Numbered from the stretch's first letter, positions 1 through 8,672 are shown. The stretch: DNA of 64,000 bases from Ruminococcus sp. (GCA_017470535.1 JAFUYP010000005.1:41301-105300); one strand, 5' to 3'. The notes: generated from the sequence alone by a model not told the origin. Translations and numbers: made by a program.

Positions 1-832
1 ACGAGCCTGCCATTACGTCATTGCCGAGGCTGTTGACTGCTGACTGGAGTATGAGGTTCGATACTGCGAACACCATTCCCTGAAAGCCTGCCGGCAGCCC
101 GATAGCTGTCATTCTGCGAAATATCGCCCAGTCTATGCCGAGCTTTTTAAAGGAGAACCTTATCGCCGACTGCTCACGTCTTAAAAAGAATATCAGCAAG
201 CCGGAGCTTACGGCGTTTGAGATCATCGTCGCAAGTGCGACGCCGTTTACGGTCATGCCCAGCACCAGCACGAAGAAAAGGTTCAAGATCACGTTTATAA
301 CGCCTGACACCGTCAGGCAGATAAGCGGCGTGCGTGTATTGCCACGGCTGCGGAAAACTGCTGACGCAAAGTCATAAAGCAGTATCACGGGAAGCCCCAT
401 GACATACACCCGGAAGTAAAGCCTTGACATCTCATACACATCATCGGGTATCGACATAAGCCCCAGTATCTTATCTGCGAAAAGCTCACACAAAAGCGCT
501 AACACCACACCGCAGAGAAATGAAAAGGTAAGTGCTGTATGTACGCTTTTTTGTACAGCTTTATCGTTTTTCTGACCGGTAAAGCTCGCTATTACGACAT
601 TTGCGCCTATGGATATACCTATAAAAAGGCTGATTATCATATTTATAACGGGGGCGTTGCTGCCGACTGCCGCCATAGCGTTCTTGCCGACAAACTGCCC
701 TACCACTGCAATATCCGCCGCATTGAAAAGCTGCTGCAATATACCTGTTGCTGCAAGCGGCAAAGCAAATCTCAAGGTCTTATCGCCGATAGTGCCGTTA
801 AGCATATCAAGCTCTGTATTGGTCCTGCTCAT
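1..832 (-). CDS. MATE family efflux transporter, N-terminal part (cut by window edge)
   Basis: The frame is open from an ATG at 832 to the left edge of the window, giving 277 residues of what is normally a protein of about 450. It begins MSRTNTELDMLNG and runs through repeated hydrophobic segments with the typical MATE opening (GTIGDKTLRFALPLAATGIL, then LFNAADIAVVGQFVG). Further in come short charged loops such as FRSRGNTRTPL and the second-half start LGIDWAIFRRMTAIGLPAGFQ. MATE proteins export cationic drugs or metabolites in exchange for Na+ or H+ across the cytoplasmic membrane. A GGGG tract lies just upstream of the ATG. A hairpin at 875-906 separates it from the upstream dockerin gene. 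Substrate cannot be inferred. Confidence 0.9.
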   Translation of the reverse strand, partial: MSRTNTELDMLNGTIGDKTLRFALPLAATGILQQLFNAADIAVVGQFVGKNAMAAVGSNAPVINMIISLFIGISIGANVVIASFTGQKNDKAVQKSVHTALTFSFLCGVVLALLCELFADKILGLMSIPDDVYEMSRLYFRVYVMGLPVILLYDFASAVFRSRGNTRTPLICLTVSGVINVILNLFFVLVLGMTVNGVALATMISNAVSSGLLIFFLRREQSAIRFSFKKLGIDWAIFRRMTAIGLPAGFQGMVFAVSNLILQSAVNSLGNDVMAGS

Positions 833-874
833 ACATTCCCCGGAAAAGCACCGGGAGGATCTCTCCCCTCTTTA

Positions 875-906
875 AAATTACCGCACAGAAAATCTCCTGT
901 GCGGTA
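875..906 (-). terminator. Intrinsic terminator after the dockerin gene
   Basis: Perfect 10-bp stem (TACCGCACAG / CTGTGCGGTA) with an 8-nt loop. On the minus strand it is followed by AATTTTAAA. It sits between the dockerin-protein stop codon (966) and the MATE start (832). Confidence 0.7.
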
Positions 907-965
907 TCTTGATAATACTATAATATCATTTATATAATAACTGCGTATATATAAACTTTTAATAT

Positions 966-2750
966 TTATGCGAGCCTGAGCTCTACGTTCCAGCCGGCTA
1001 TTTTCTGCTGGATAAGCAGGACATCGTTTATATTTACCATGCCGTCTGCGTTGACGTCGCTTGCGTACTCATCAATATCTACGTTCCAGCCGGCTATCTT
1101 CTGCTGGATAAGCAGGACATCATTTATATTTATCTTGCCGCTGCTGTCAGCGTCGCCGGGAAGAGCGCCATTTATAAGATCATAGTTTATACCGTTTTTG
1201 ACGGCGTATTTATATGCCGCAGAATCCTTGACGCATCTGATCGTATAGCCGTTGACCTTCTGAGGTAAAAGCTCTGAATAGTCGCCGTCGAATTTATAAT
1301 TTATCTGTCCGTAAGCAGCACTCTCGTAGCCAAAGGAATGATCGCCTATGGTCTTTACGCTCTGGGGGATAGTTATTGTCGTGGTGTTATTAAGATTCAT
1401 CATATAAAACGCACCGGAGCCTATACTTGTGAGCTTTGACGGCAGCTTTTCTACATTCATATCGGTACAGTACATAAACGCATCACTGCCGATAGTTTCA
1501 AGTGATGACGGCATATTTACATCTTTTAAATTATAGCAAAAGGCAAATGCGCCGCTTTTTATCTCACGGACTGTATCGGGGAGCGTTATGCTCTCACATA
1601 CCGTCTTATTCAAAAACGCATACTCGTCTATCACCGTTACCGGCATACCGAGGATAGTTCCGGGGACAGTAATAGTCTTTTCATCAATATTGCATTTGGT
1701 TATCGTGGCTGTATCGTCATCATTAAAGGAGAAGTCATAATCTTCAAGCAGCTGTACAAGCTCTTTACTCACATATTTTGTATAGTCAAAGTCAGCTTGC
1801 GGTATTTCTGGCGGATCGTAGAAATAAACGCCCGTCGTACCCTTACTGTCTGCTGTGGTATGGTCTTTATCAAATCTGTCGCTGCCCCTGGCAAAAAACT
1901 CATGAGATACTCTGCCGGTATCGTTCCATGTCACATCTACATGGTAGTATTTGCCGTCGTCGAGCTTGATAACGTTCCACTGGTGAGGTTCTCCTGATCC
2001 GTTGCCGATAACAAGCACGGTATCAACCCCTAAGTAGTTCATAACGAGAGAAAAGCACTCTGAATAGCTCTCGCACACGCCTAAGCCGTTTTCTATGATG
2101 CCCATTATATTATAAAGCCCCGGGTCGTTCGTGATAGTATCAGGATACTGCGCTATCCCTATTATCCTGTCCTGAACGATGAGCGCTTTCTCATAAATGC
2201 TCGAAAGAGAGTCTGTCCCCTTTGTCATGGCTGACAAAAAGGCGTTTATCTTCTGCTTACATTCTGCACGGTACTCAGCATCTGCATACTGCTTATCTAT
2301 ATAGCAGCCCATAGTATTATAATTATACACTATCCTTGATGAGATAAAGTAAAAAAGCGGATTATCATGGCACAGGATATTATGGACATCGCTGATCTGA
2401 TCGATGCTTACGCCAAGCTCGGAGTAGTTGACTTTGCCTGCTTCAACTATATCGCCGCCGGGCGAATAGTTATTGCTGTAATCCTTATCAGACTCCCAGA
2501 CTTCAAGAAAAATGTCGTACATCTTATCATAAAACGTCTGCAACGCCTTACCGTTTTCAAGAGTACCCAGAAACTCATAGCCATAGCGTGAAGAGCATCT
2601 CTCGGCAAGTGATATGCTCTTACTGTCAGACAGGCTCACCGCACCGGCTGATGCAGTTTGCTGTGCCGAGACAGGTACGCTTACTGACAGCGGTGTTACC
2701 GCCATTGCTGCCGCTGCAAGCAAGGATACTAGTTTTTTATTCTTCTTCAT
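966..2750 (-). CDS. Secreted transglutaminase-like / leucine-rich-repeat / dockerin protein
   Basis: 594 residues. A signal peptide (about 1-30, ending VPVSAQQ) is followed by a transglutaminase/protease-like domain at about 100-300. Its catalytic triad is visible as Cys226 (GVCESYSECF), His256 (PHQWNVI) and Asp272 (YYHVDVTWND). Next come BspA-type LRR_5 repeats at about 365-480 (VIDEYAFLNK, EIKSGAFAFC, TIGSDAFMYC, SIGSGAFYM). The end is a type I dockerin (about 530-590) with two EF-hand-like loops, DADSSGKININD and DVNADGMVNIND. The dockerin implies docking onto a cohesin scaffold outside the cell. The start is an ATG with AGGGAGG upstream. It lies 28 bp behind the C26 lipoprotein gene and is probably co-transcribed from the promoter at 4021-4049. 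Whether the enzyme domain cross-links, cleaves or only binds protein is not visible. Confidence 0.88.
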   Translation of the reverse strand: MKKNKKLVSLLAAAAMAVTPLSVSVPVSAQQTASAGAVSLSDSKSISLAERCSSRYGYEFLGTLENGKALQTFYDKMYDIFLEVWESDKDYSNNYSPGGDIVEAGKVNYSELGVSIDQISDVHNILCHDNPLFYFISSRIVYNYNTMGCYIDKQYADAEYRAECKQKINAFLSAMTKGTDSLSSIYEKALIVQDRIIGIAQYPDTITNDPGLYNIMGIIENGLGVCESYSECFSLVMNYLGVDTVLVIGNGSGEPHQWNVIKLDDGKYYHVDVTWNDTGRVSHEFFARGSDRFDKDHTTADSKGTTGVYFYDPPEIPQADFDYTKYVSKELVQLLEDYDFSFNDDDTATITKCNIDEKTITVPGTILGMPVTVIDEYAFLNKTVCESITLPDTVREIKSGAFAFCYNLKDVNMPSSLETIGSDAFMYCTDMNVEKLPSKLTSIGSGAFYMMNLNNTTTITIPQSVKTIGDHSFGYESAAYGQINYKFDGDYSELLPQKVNGYTIRCVKDSAAYKYAVKNGINYDLINGALPGDADSSGKININDVLLIQQKIAGWNVDIDEYASDVNADGMVNINDVLLIQQKIAGWNVELRLA

Positions 2751-2778
2751 AGCAAAACCTCCCTGTTATTATAAAAAG

Positions 2779-3921
2779 CTATGCTGCCTTTTGTATTGCC
2801 TCGCTGTCATTTTCACTCGCTGCCTCTTCAAGAGCATAGAAAAGTGACATTGCCTTATCATAGTCCATAAAATCAGCGGCGTTGTCCTCTTTATCTGCAT
2901 TCTTACGGACTGCGACCTCTGGGTGGAACTGCACACCTATACAGAAGCTGCGGTCTGCACGTTCAACGCCCTCTATTATCTGTTCGCCCTGCGTTGTTGT
3001 ATAGGCATTAACAGTAAGAGCAGTATCGTCTATACTGCCGACCAGCTGATGATGCCACGATGGTGCGCCGTCGATGCTTTCAGTGCCAAGTATCTCATAA
3101 AGCTGTGTATCCCTGACGATGTCTGCCGGGTGAGGGACGAGATCCTTTTTCTCGGGGTCACGGTGTTCATTATCATAGTCTATGCCCTTTTCCTTGAACC
3201 ACGTTCCTATATCCTGGATCATATCAGCGCCCGACACCACCGAAAGCATCTGCATACCACGGCAGATACAAAGTGTGGGGATATTATTATCTATACAGTA
3301 TTTAAGCAGGATATAGTCGGACACATCACGCTCGGCTGAAAAATCGCCGTCCTCCTCTATACCGTGCCAGGGCTGCTCGTTATAGTAAAGCGTAGGGCTT
3401 ATATCCCAGCCGCCCGGGAAGATGATACAGTCAACATCCTCCATGACTTTATCGGCATCTGAGCCTGCCCAGCCGTTTGTCTTGACCAGCTTTGCAGCCT
3501 GTGATGAAAGTATACCGTGCTCGTCCTTATATTCCTTTTTAAGCTCGTTGTTCTCATATTCAAGGTAATCAGGTCTGACCATATCAAGCACTACAAGCTC
3601 GACATCTGCGCTCTTTGCAGTTTCTTCGACCGTCTTTAAGGTAGATGTATACGAATACGAATCAGGCACGTTGCTCCATGCGACTGCGACCTTTATACTG
3701 TCACTGTCTGTTTTATCATTATCCTGCAAAGAAGAGGTATCCTCCGGATCAGCTGAGGACGCAGTAGTATCCGGCAGGCTCTCGTCTGATGAAATATCCT
3801 GTGAAGTGCTTTTGTCAGCGCTCTCTTTATCACACGCCGAAAAAGACAGTGCAGTGGTGCCTATCATCAAGGCAAGCAAAACGGAGAGCCCTTTACGGCG
3901 GATATTGATATGTGTATTCAT
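2779..3921 (-). CDS. Gamma-glutamyl-gamma-aminobutyrate hydrolase-like (peptidase C26) lipoprotein
   Basis: 380 residues from the ATG at 3921. An in-frame TTG at 3927 is less likely because AGAGG would sit only 3 nt from it but 9 nt from the ATG. A lipoprotein signal ends in LSFSAC, then comes a Ser/Asp/Thr-rich linker to about residue 75. The rest is a class-I glutamine amidotransferase fold of the C26 group. Visible features are a FPGGWDISP turn, the nucleophile elbow ICRGMQML (catalytic Cys) and VQFHPEVA (catalytic His and Glu). Relatives cleave gamma-glutamyl bonds (PuuD, gamma-glutamyl peptides). A membrane-anchored extracellular version is unusual, since PuuD is cytoplasmic. It shares a transcript with the downstream dockerin gene. 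Confidence 0.85.
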   Translation of the reverse strand: MNTHINIRRKGLSVLLALMIGTTALSFSACDKESADKSTSQDISSDESLPDTTASSADPEDTSSLQDNDKTDSDSIKVAVAWSNVPDSYSYTSTLKTVEETAKSADVELVVLDMVRPDYLEYENNELKKEYKDEHGILSSQAAKLVKTNGWAGSDADKVMEDVDCIIFPGGWDISPTLYYNEQPWHGIEEDGDFSAERDVSDYILLKYCIDNNIPTLCICRGMQMLSVVSGADMIQDIGTWFKEKGIDYDNEHRDPEKKDLVPHPADIVRDTQLYEILGTESIDGAPSWHHQLVGSIDDTALTVNAYTTTQGEQIIEGVERADRSFCIGVQFHPEVAVRKNADKEDNAADFMDYDKAMSLFYALEEAASENDSEAIQKAA

Positions 3922-4020
3922 GTTCAATTACCTCTTTTCAGTATGTAGTATATTGTTGGATAAGGCTTTGCTGCGGTGTTTTATAAGGCACACATACATT
4001 TTTGTTATACATTACTGTTA

Positions 4021-4049
4021 ATTATAACGCAAATTTATGAATTTGTCAA
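4021..4049 (-). promoter_or_regulatory. Consensus promoter for the C26 lipoprotein-dockerin operon
   Basis: On the minus strand TTGACA (4049-4044), a 17-nt spacer and TATAAT (4026-4021). Both hexamers match the sigma-A consensus perfectly. Confidence 0.8.
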
Positions 4050-4272
4050 TCGTTACGGGTACGAAAGGATATTGTTAAAATATATAGCTATAAGCACTGC
4101 GGATATACGATGCTGCCTTGATCAGCGGAAAATTGGATACTCTGTTTTTTTATGGCTGTATGCAAGATTTGACTAATGGTAAATAAGCATATATTTATAA
4201 ACAAATTATTACTCCGGCTGTTTTTTCTTTTGTCGTAAATTGCCGAAAAAGCGGAGAACAGGCGGATTTTTG

Positions 4273-4301
4273 TTGACATATGGGGGGGTTTGGGTTATAA
4301 T
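4273..4301 (+). promoter_or_regulatory. Consensus promoter for the condensation/ACP/ligase operon
   Basis: TTGACA (4273-4278), a 17-nt spacer with a run of seven G, and TATAAT (4296-4301). Both hexamers are perfect. The first start codon is 39 nt past the -10. Confidence 0.8.
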
Positions 4302-4339
4302 GATATTTGTAAAAATCAATAATTGCAGGAGGAAAGGAT

Positions 4340-5722
4340 ATGGCTGAAAAATACGCACTTACGGCAGCGCAGAATATGCACTACCAGTGGATAAAAAGCT
4401 ACAAGACACAGCAGGTAGCAGGGCTTAGCATAGCGGCGGCATTCAAGTTTGATCTGGATTTTGAGATACTCAAAAAATGCCTTATGCTCGAAGCTGAACG
4501 TTACGGCTGTCTGCGGCTGAGGTTTACAAAGCCTGACAAAAACGGCGAGATACAGCAGTATCTTGCAGCGCTTGATGATGAGCCTGAGTTTGCAGATCTT
4601 TCGGGCGGCAGCATGGAGGACGCTGACAGGATCATGCAGAGCTGGGCTTACATTACCTTTGACGGCGATGATATACCGATGACTGAATTCAAGCTCGTAA
4701 AGCTGCCGGACGGATTCAGAGGGTTCTTTGCTCACATAGACCACAGGCTCATTGATTCTGTCGGTGTGGCTGTAATGGTCGGCGATGTGATGCAGCTTTA
4801 TGCGTATTATGCCTTCGGTGCTGAATACCCTGCCGAGCTTGCGGACTTTGAAAAGGTACTTAAAAGCGATCTTGACAAGGCTGCAAACCCCAGACGTCTT
4901 GCAAAAGCCAAAAAGCTATGGGACGAGGATCTTGATCTCAACGGCGAGCCGTTATACTCTGACATTCAGGGCAGGAGCGTGCTTGAAGAAGCAAGAAAGC
5001 GTCATGGCGACCCGGATCTGCGCTGTGCTGACATTGAGAGAAAGCAGCTTTTCGTTGCAGTCAAGGACTACAAGCTCGAAGCTGAAAGTGCAAGGCAGGT
5101 GATGGATTTCTGTATGCAGAGGCAGATCTCCCCTACCAATCTTCTTTTACTGGTGCTGAGGACTTATCTTTCTATGGTCAATGAAAGGCAGGAGGACATA
5201 ACTGTTGAGAACTTCATCTCACGGCGCTCGACTACCGATGAGCAGACCTCGGGCGGCAGCAGGACGATATGCTTCCCGTGCAGGACGGTCATTTTGGGAG
5301 ATACGACGTTTTTAGACGCCGCAAAGAAAATACAGAACGTACAGAACCGCATATACATGAACGGCGGCTACGACCCTGAGCTTATAAGGGCTGAGATGAA
5401 GCGCCGCTACAACACCCCTGACGACACCACATATGTCAGCTGCTATCTTACATATCAGCCGCCGCTGCCGCTTTCGGGCAACCCGAAGCTCAAACAGATC
5501 CCGATAAGGGTAAAGTGGTTTGCAAACGGTGCGGCAACTAAAAAGATGTATCTGACAGTTTCACATCTGCCGGACGGGCAGCTGAACTTCTCCTATCACT
5601 ATCAGACGGTATGTCTTGAAGAAAAGGATATGGAAGTGCTTTACTACTTTATGATGCGCATACTTTTCAGAGGGATAGAAGACCCCTCTCGTACACTTGA
5701 TGAAATTATGGATATGGTCTGA
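4340..5722 (+). CDS. Free-standing condensation-domain (NRPS C-domain/acyltransferase-like) protein
   Basis: 460 residues, the size of a single NRPS condensation domain. The CoA-dependent acyltransferase core motif is present as D-H-R-L-I-D-S, with His135 and Asp139 in the catalytic HxxxD positions. The first His of the usual HHxxxDG is Asp and the Gly is Ser. A C-terminal segment (SCYLTYQPPLP, then LPDGQLNFSYHYQTVCLEEKDME) resembles the second half of the fold. AGGAGGAAAGGAT precedes the ATG. An acyl carrier protein gene follows 15 bp downstream and an acyl-activating enzyme after that. The likely job is to transfer an acyl group from the carrier protein to an amine or alcohol. There is no adenylation domain selecting amino acids, so the acceptor is unknown. 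Confidence 0.8.
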   Translation: MAEKYALTAAQNMHYQWIKSYKTQQVAGLSIAAAFKFDLDFEILKKCLMLEAERYGCLRLRFTKPDKNGEIQQYLAALDDEPEFADLSGGSMEDADRIMQSWAYITFDGDDIPMTEFKLVKLPDGFRGFFAHIDHRLIDSVGVAVMVGDVMQLYAYYAFGAEYPAELADFEKVLKSDLDKAANPRRLAKAKKLWDEDLDLNGEPLYSDIQGRSVLEEARKRHGDPDLRCADIERKQLFVAVKDYKLEAESARQVMDFCMQRQISPTNLLLLVLRTYLSMVNERQEDITVENFISRRSTTDEQTSGGSRTICFPCRTVILGDTTFLDAAKKIQNVQNRIYMNGGYDPELIRAEMKRRYNTPDDTTYVSCYLTYQPPLPLSGNPKLKQIPIRVKWFANGAATKKMYLTVSHLPDGQLNFSYHYQTVCLEEKDMEVLYYFMMRILFRGIEDPSRTLDEIMDMV

Positions 5723-5737
5723 AAGGAGCAAAAAAAC

Positions 5738-5977
5738 ATGGAAGAGAGATTCAAGGAGCTTGCAGCTCAGTACTGCACGATAGACGCTAAGGACATTACA
5801 AATGATATGACATTCAGAGATGATCTGGGGTTCTCATCGCTTGACCTTATGACATTCTTAGGTGATCTTGAGGATGAATTCGACACCGAGTTTGAGCTTG
5901 GCGATGACGAGCAGAAGCTGTCGAATATGCGCACAGTCGGCGACGCTATCGAATTTTTAAAGTCTTACATCGATTAA
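5738..5977 (+). CDS. Acyl carrier protein
   Basis: 79 residues, the usual ACP length, strongly acidic. The phosphopantetheine attachment site is DDLGFSSLDLM, with Ser34 before Leu-Asp as the modified residue. Helix II and III features (FLGDLEDEFDTEF, then TVGDAIEFLKSYI) are intact. An AAAGGAGC Shine-Dalgarno sits upstream. Position between a condensation-type acyltransferase and an AMP-forming ligase suggests a dedicated carrier for this cassette, not the housekeeping fatty-acid ACP. No phosphopantetheinyl transferase is encoded nearby, so it would be activated in trans. Confidence 0.9.
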   Translation: MEERFKELAAQYCTIDAKDITNDMTFRDDLGFSSLDLMTFLGDLEDEFDTEFELGDDEQKLSNMRTVGDAIEFLKSYID

Positions 5978-5999
5978 GATCACTCGGAGGTGCAATACT

Positions 6000-7526
6000 A
6001 TGAGCAAGACATTAAGAGAATTATGGGACAAGTGCGCTGAGAGCTTTTCTGACAAGCCGGCTGTCCGCTGGATAGAAAACAAGGACATCAAAGAAAAAAG
6101 CTACAAGGAGCTTGACACTAATATAGTCAAGATAAGAAAGGGCATATCGGCTCAGGGGCTTAGTAATACGCACATAGCGCTTTTAGGTATAAGCTCTGTC
6201 AGGTGGGTAGAAGCATATTTCGGCGTTATCACAGGAAAGAACACTGCCGTGCCGATAGATGCTGCCTTAGCGCCTGCTGATATAATTGATCTTCTGAACC
6301 GCTCGGACACGCAGGGGCTTTTTATAGACCCGAGGTTCGCAGCGCTTGTCCCGCACATCAGACAGCACTGTCCAAAGGTCAAAAAGCTATGGACGCTTGC
6401 TGATGAGGCGATAGACGGCACACAGACAGTTTCCGACCTTATGGCAGACGGTGAGGGCAGTGAGGACGTCGCTGCACCGCAGGAGGACGATGTCGCTATG
6501 ATAATCTACACCTCCGGCACGACTGGCAAGAGCAAGGGCGTTATGCTTTTACAGAAAAATCTGTTTACCAATGTTGAGGCGCTGGCGATAGGTCCGAAGC
6601 CCGGTGTGGTATTTATGAGCGTTCTGCCGGTACACCACGCTTACTGTCTTGTTATGGACTGGTTACAGGGATTCCAGATGGGGGCGGTGCTTTGCATAAA
6701 TGATTCGCTCCTGCATATCGTGAAGAATCTTTCTGTTTTCAAGCCGCACGTTATGCTCATGGTGCCGCTTATGATAGAGACTATATACAAGCGTCTTAGA
6801 AGTGCAGGTGCTAAAATGACTCCCGAGGAGGTAAGGCAGAAGATATTTGGCGGAAACCTCAAAAGGATATACACCGGCGGCGCACATCTTGACCCGTACT
6901 ACATTGATGAATTTGCAAAGTATGATGTACTCGTGCTTGAAGGCTACGGCATGAGCGAATGCTCACCTGTTATAAGCTCGAACACCGAGAGCCACTACAA
7001 GGCAGGCTCGGTAGGTAAGCCTTTGCCGAATGTAAAGATAAAGTTCTCTGAATCAGGTGAGATACTCGTTCATGGGTCAAGTGTTATGACAGGCTACTAC
7101 AACATGGAAAAGGAAACAGAGGAAACTCTCAAGGACGGCTGGCTGCACACAGGTGACAAGGGCTACATGGACGAGGACGGCTTCCTGTACATAAACGGAA
7201 GAGTGAAGAATCTTATTATCCTTTCAAACGGTGAGAACATATCGCCCGAGGAGATAGAAACAAAGATAGCGCTTGCACCGATAGTGAGCGAGGTCATTGT
7301 TACAGGTGATGACAACGCTCTTACTGCAAGGATATTCCCCGAGCCGGAGGCAGCGGCTTCAATGAGCAAGGACGAGCTTAAAGCGGCGCTCCAGCAGATA
7401 CTTGATGAATACAACAAGGAGCAGCCGACTTACAGGCAGCTGTCAAGGCTCATCATCAGGAAGAACCCGTTCTTAAAGACCTCAACGAGAAAGATAATCC
7501 GTGCGAAGGTAGACACAGACGAATAA
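6000..7526 (+). CDS. AMP-forming acyl-activating enzyme (acyl-CoA/acyl-ACP synthetase family)
   Basis: 508 residues of the ANL superfamily. Motifs in order are the P-loop YTSGTTGKSKG (170-180), GYGMSECSP, HTGDKGYMDEDG and GRVKNLIILSNGENISPEEIE. The C-terminal catalytic Lys motif KTSTRKIIRAK is close to the end. It adenylates a carboxylic acid with ATP and passes it to a thiol. In this operon the thiol is probably the phosphopantetheine of the adjacent ACP. GGAGG precedes the ATG by 8 nt. The family prefers fatty or aryl acids, and substrate cannot be read from sequence here. A palindromic repeat follows four bases after the stop. Confidence 0.88.
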   Translation: MSKTLRELWDKCAESFSDKPAVRWIENKDIKEKSYKELDTNIVKIRKGISAQGLSNTHIALLGISSVRWVEAYFGVITGKNTAVPIDAALAPADIIDLLNRSDTQGLFIDPRFAALVPHIRQHCPKVKKLWTLADEAIDGTQTVSDLMADGEGSEDVAAPQEDDVAMIIYTSGTTGKSKGVMLLQKNLFTNVEALAIGPKPGVVFMSVLPVHHAYCLVMDWLQGFQMGAVLCINDSLLHIVKNLSVFKPHVMLMVPLMIETIYKRLRSAGAKMTPEEVRQKIFGGNLKRIYTGGAHLDPYYIDEFAKYDVLVLEGYGMSECSPVISSNTESHYKAGSVGKPLPNVKIKFSESGEILVHGSSVMTGYYNMEKETEETLKDGWLHTGDKGYMDEDGFLYINGRVKNLIILSNGENISPEEIETKIALAPIVSEVIVTGDDNALTARIFPEPEAAASMSKDELKAALQQILDEYNKEQPTYRQLSRLIIRKNPFLKTSTRKIIRAKVDTDE

Positions 7527-7530
7527 ATAA

Positions 7531-7704
7531 AGGCAACACCGCACGACCATTGTGTGTCAGATGCGCCGTCCGGATTTTCGTCAGAATGCCCATTTTTGCC
7601 GCCGTTTTACTGGCGTAAGACAAGGTAAAATTGGGTATTATGACGGAAATCCGGCAAGCAGATGGCATACAAAGGCGTGAGCCGGTGGTCGTGCGGTGTT
7701 GCCT
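7531..7704. repeat. 174-bp imperfect palindrome with perfect 19-bp terminal inverted repeats (MITE-like)
   Basis: Ends are exact inverted repeats of 19 bp (AGGCAACACCGCACGACCA at 7531-7549; complement at 7686-7704). The interior is also an imperfect inverted repeat: CCGGATTTTCGTCAGAATGCC on the left pairs with a near complement near 7640-7665. The whole element could fold into one long hairpin. It has no coding capacity and lies between the ligase and hydrolase genes of an otherwise tight cassette. No clear target duplication is visible (short A-rich flanks). A MITE or a folded regulatory repeat are the two readings. Confidence 0.75.
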
Positions 7705-7736
7705 AAAAAAACAAAAGAAAAGGAAACCACAGGCTA

Positions 7737-8672
7737 ATGAGCAAGACCATTTACACGCACATATCAGGCAGTGACGCTCTGCCGCTGGAGGTCATGCGGG
7801 TCACACCCGACGACACAAAGGACATAAGGGGCATAGTACAGCTTGTTCACGGAAAGAATGAGCACAAGGAGCTGTACGAGGAATTTATGAGGTATCTTTC
7901 CTCTTACGGGTATGTGACTATTATCCATGACAACCGTGGGCACGGAAACTCAGTACTCCGTCCGGCTGACAGAGGGTATATGTATGAGGGCGGAATGAAT
8001 GCCTTTATAGAGGACATATATGAGATAAGCTGTGATATAAAAGAATGGTGCGAAAAGGAATACGGCAGAGATCTGCCGATAACGCTGCTCGGGCACAGCA
8101 TGGGGTCTATGGCAATACGCTGCTACATCAGGGAGCATGACACCATGATAGACAGGTTAGGAGTTATCGGCAGCCCGTCAAAGAGCAGGCTCGCACCAAT
8201 AGGGCTGATGCTCGTCAGGGGATACAGCAGGCTGCGTGGCGGCAGGGTGCGTTCAAAGCTCGTTGACTTTTTTATAATGAGAATGAAGTACGCTCGTCTT
8301 GACCGCAAAGAGAAAATGCACGGTTCCTGGACAAACACAAATACTGAGGCTGTTAAAAAGCGTCAGCAGGACGAAAAATGCAGATTCAAATTTACTCTGA
8401 GCGGTTTTGAGTGCATGACAGGCTTGTCGATACTTACCTACAAGGGCGGCTATACAGCGAAAAATCCCGATCTGAAAATAAGATTTTTCTCGGGATACGA
8501 TGACCCTTGCATGGGGTCGGTACAAAAGCAAAAGCAGTCAATGGCTTTTCTTAGGCGGCGTGGCTACAAGAATATCTCGGGCAAGGTATACCACGGTATG
8601 CGGCATGATATTCTGAACGAGCGAAGAAAGGACAAGGTATATAAGGATATTTTAAAATTTATAGAAGAATAA
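7737..8672 (+). CDS. Alpha/beta hydrolase (monoacylglycerol lipase / lysophospholipase type)
   Basis: 311 residues, no signal peptide, so cytoplasmic. The lipase-type core is visible: oxyanion strand VQLVHGKNEHKELY, HDNRGHGNS, nucleophile elbow GHSMGS with Ser121, probable acid Asp255 or Asp256 (FSGYDDP) and catalytic His290 (GMRHDIL). The family (Hydrolase_4, serine aminopeptidase S33) hydrolyses monoacylglycerols, lysophospholipids and other acyl esters. It is separated from the ligase gene by the palindromic repeat but has the same direction and an AAAGGAAACC Shine-Dalgarno region. It may process the product of the condensation/ACP/ligase genes. That link is inference from position. Confidence 0.85.
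   Translation: MSKTIYTHISGSDALPLEVMRVTPDDTKDIRGIVQLVHGKNEHKELYEEFMRYLSSYGYVTIIHDNRGHGNSVLRPADRGYMYEGGMNAFIEDIYEISCDIKEWCEKEYGRDLPITLLGHSMGSMAIRCYIREHDTMIDRLGVIGSPSKSRLAPIGLMLVRGYSRLRGGRVRSKLVDFFIMRMKYARLDRKEKMHGSWTNTNTEAVKKRQQDEKCRFKFTLSGFECMTGLSILTYKGGYTAKNPDLKIRFFSGYDDPCMGSVQKQKQSMAFLRRRGYKNISGKVYHGMRHDILNERRKDKVYKDILKFIEE

Larger units (their letters stand above)
3922..4339. promoter_or_regulatory. Divergent intergenic region
   Basis: 418 bp between the C26 lipoprotein (minus) and the condensation-domain gene (plus). It contains one consensus promoter facing each way, listed separately. The AT-rich stretch between them shows no convincing gene. Confidence 0.7.

Noticed and set aside
986-1130. 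50-bp direct repeat
   Set aside because: It is the DNA of the two dockerin segments, so it is explained by the protein repeat and not a separate element.
4316-4744. Open frame on the minus strand opposite the condensation-domain gene
   Set aside because: It lies fully antisense to a gene with clear motifs and a strong ribosome binding site, and its protein has no recognisable features.
7531-7704. Intrinsic terminator of the ligase gene
   Set aside because: The ends lack a T tract after the stem in the plus direction and the long perfect terminal repeats fit a mobile or dispersed repeat better.
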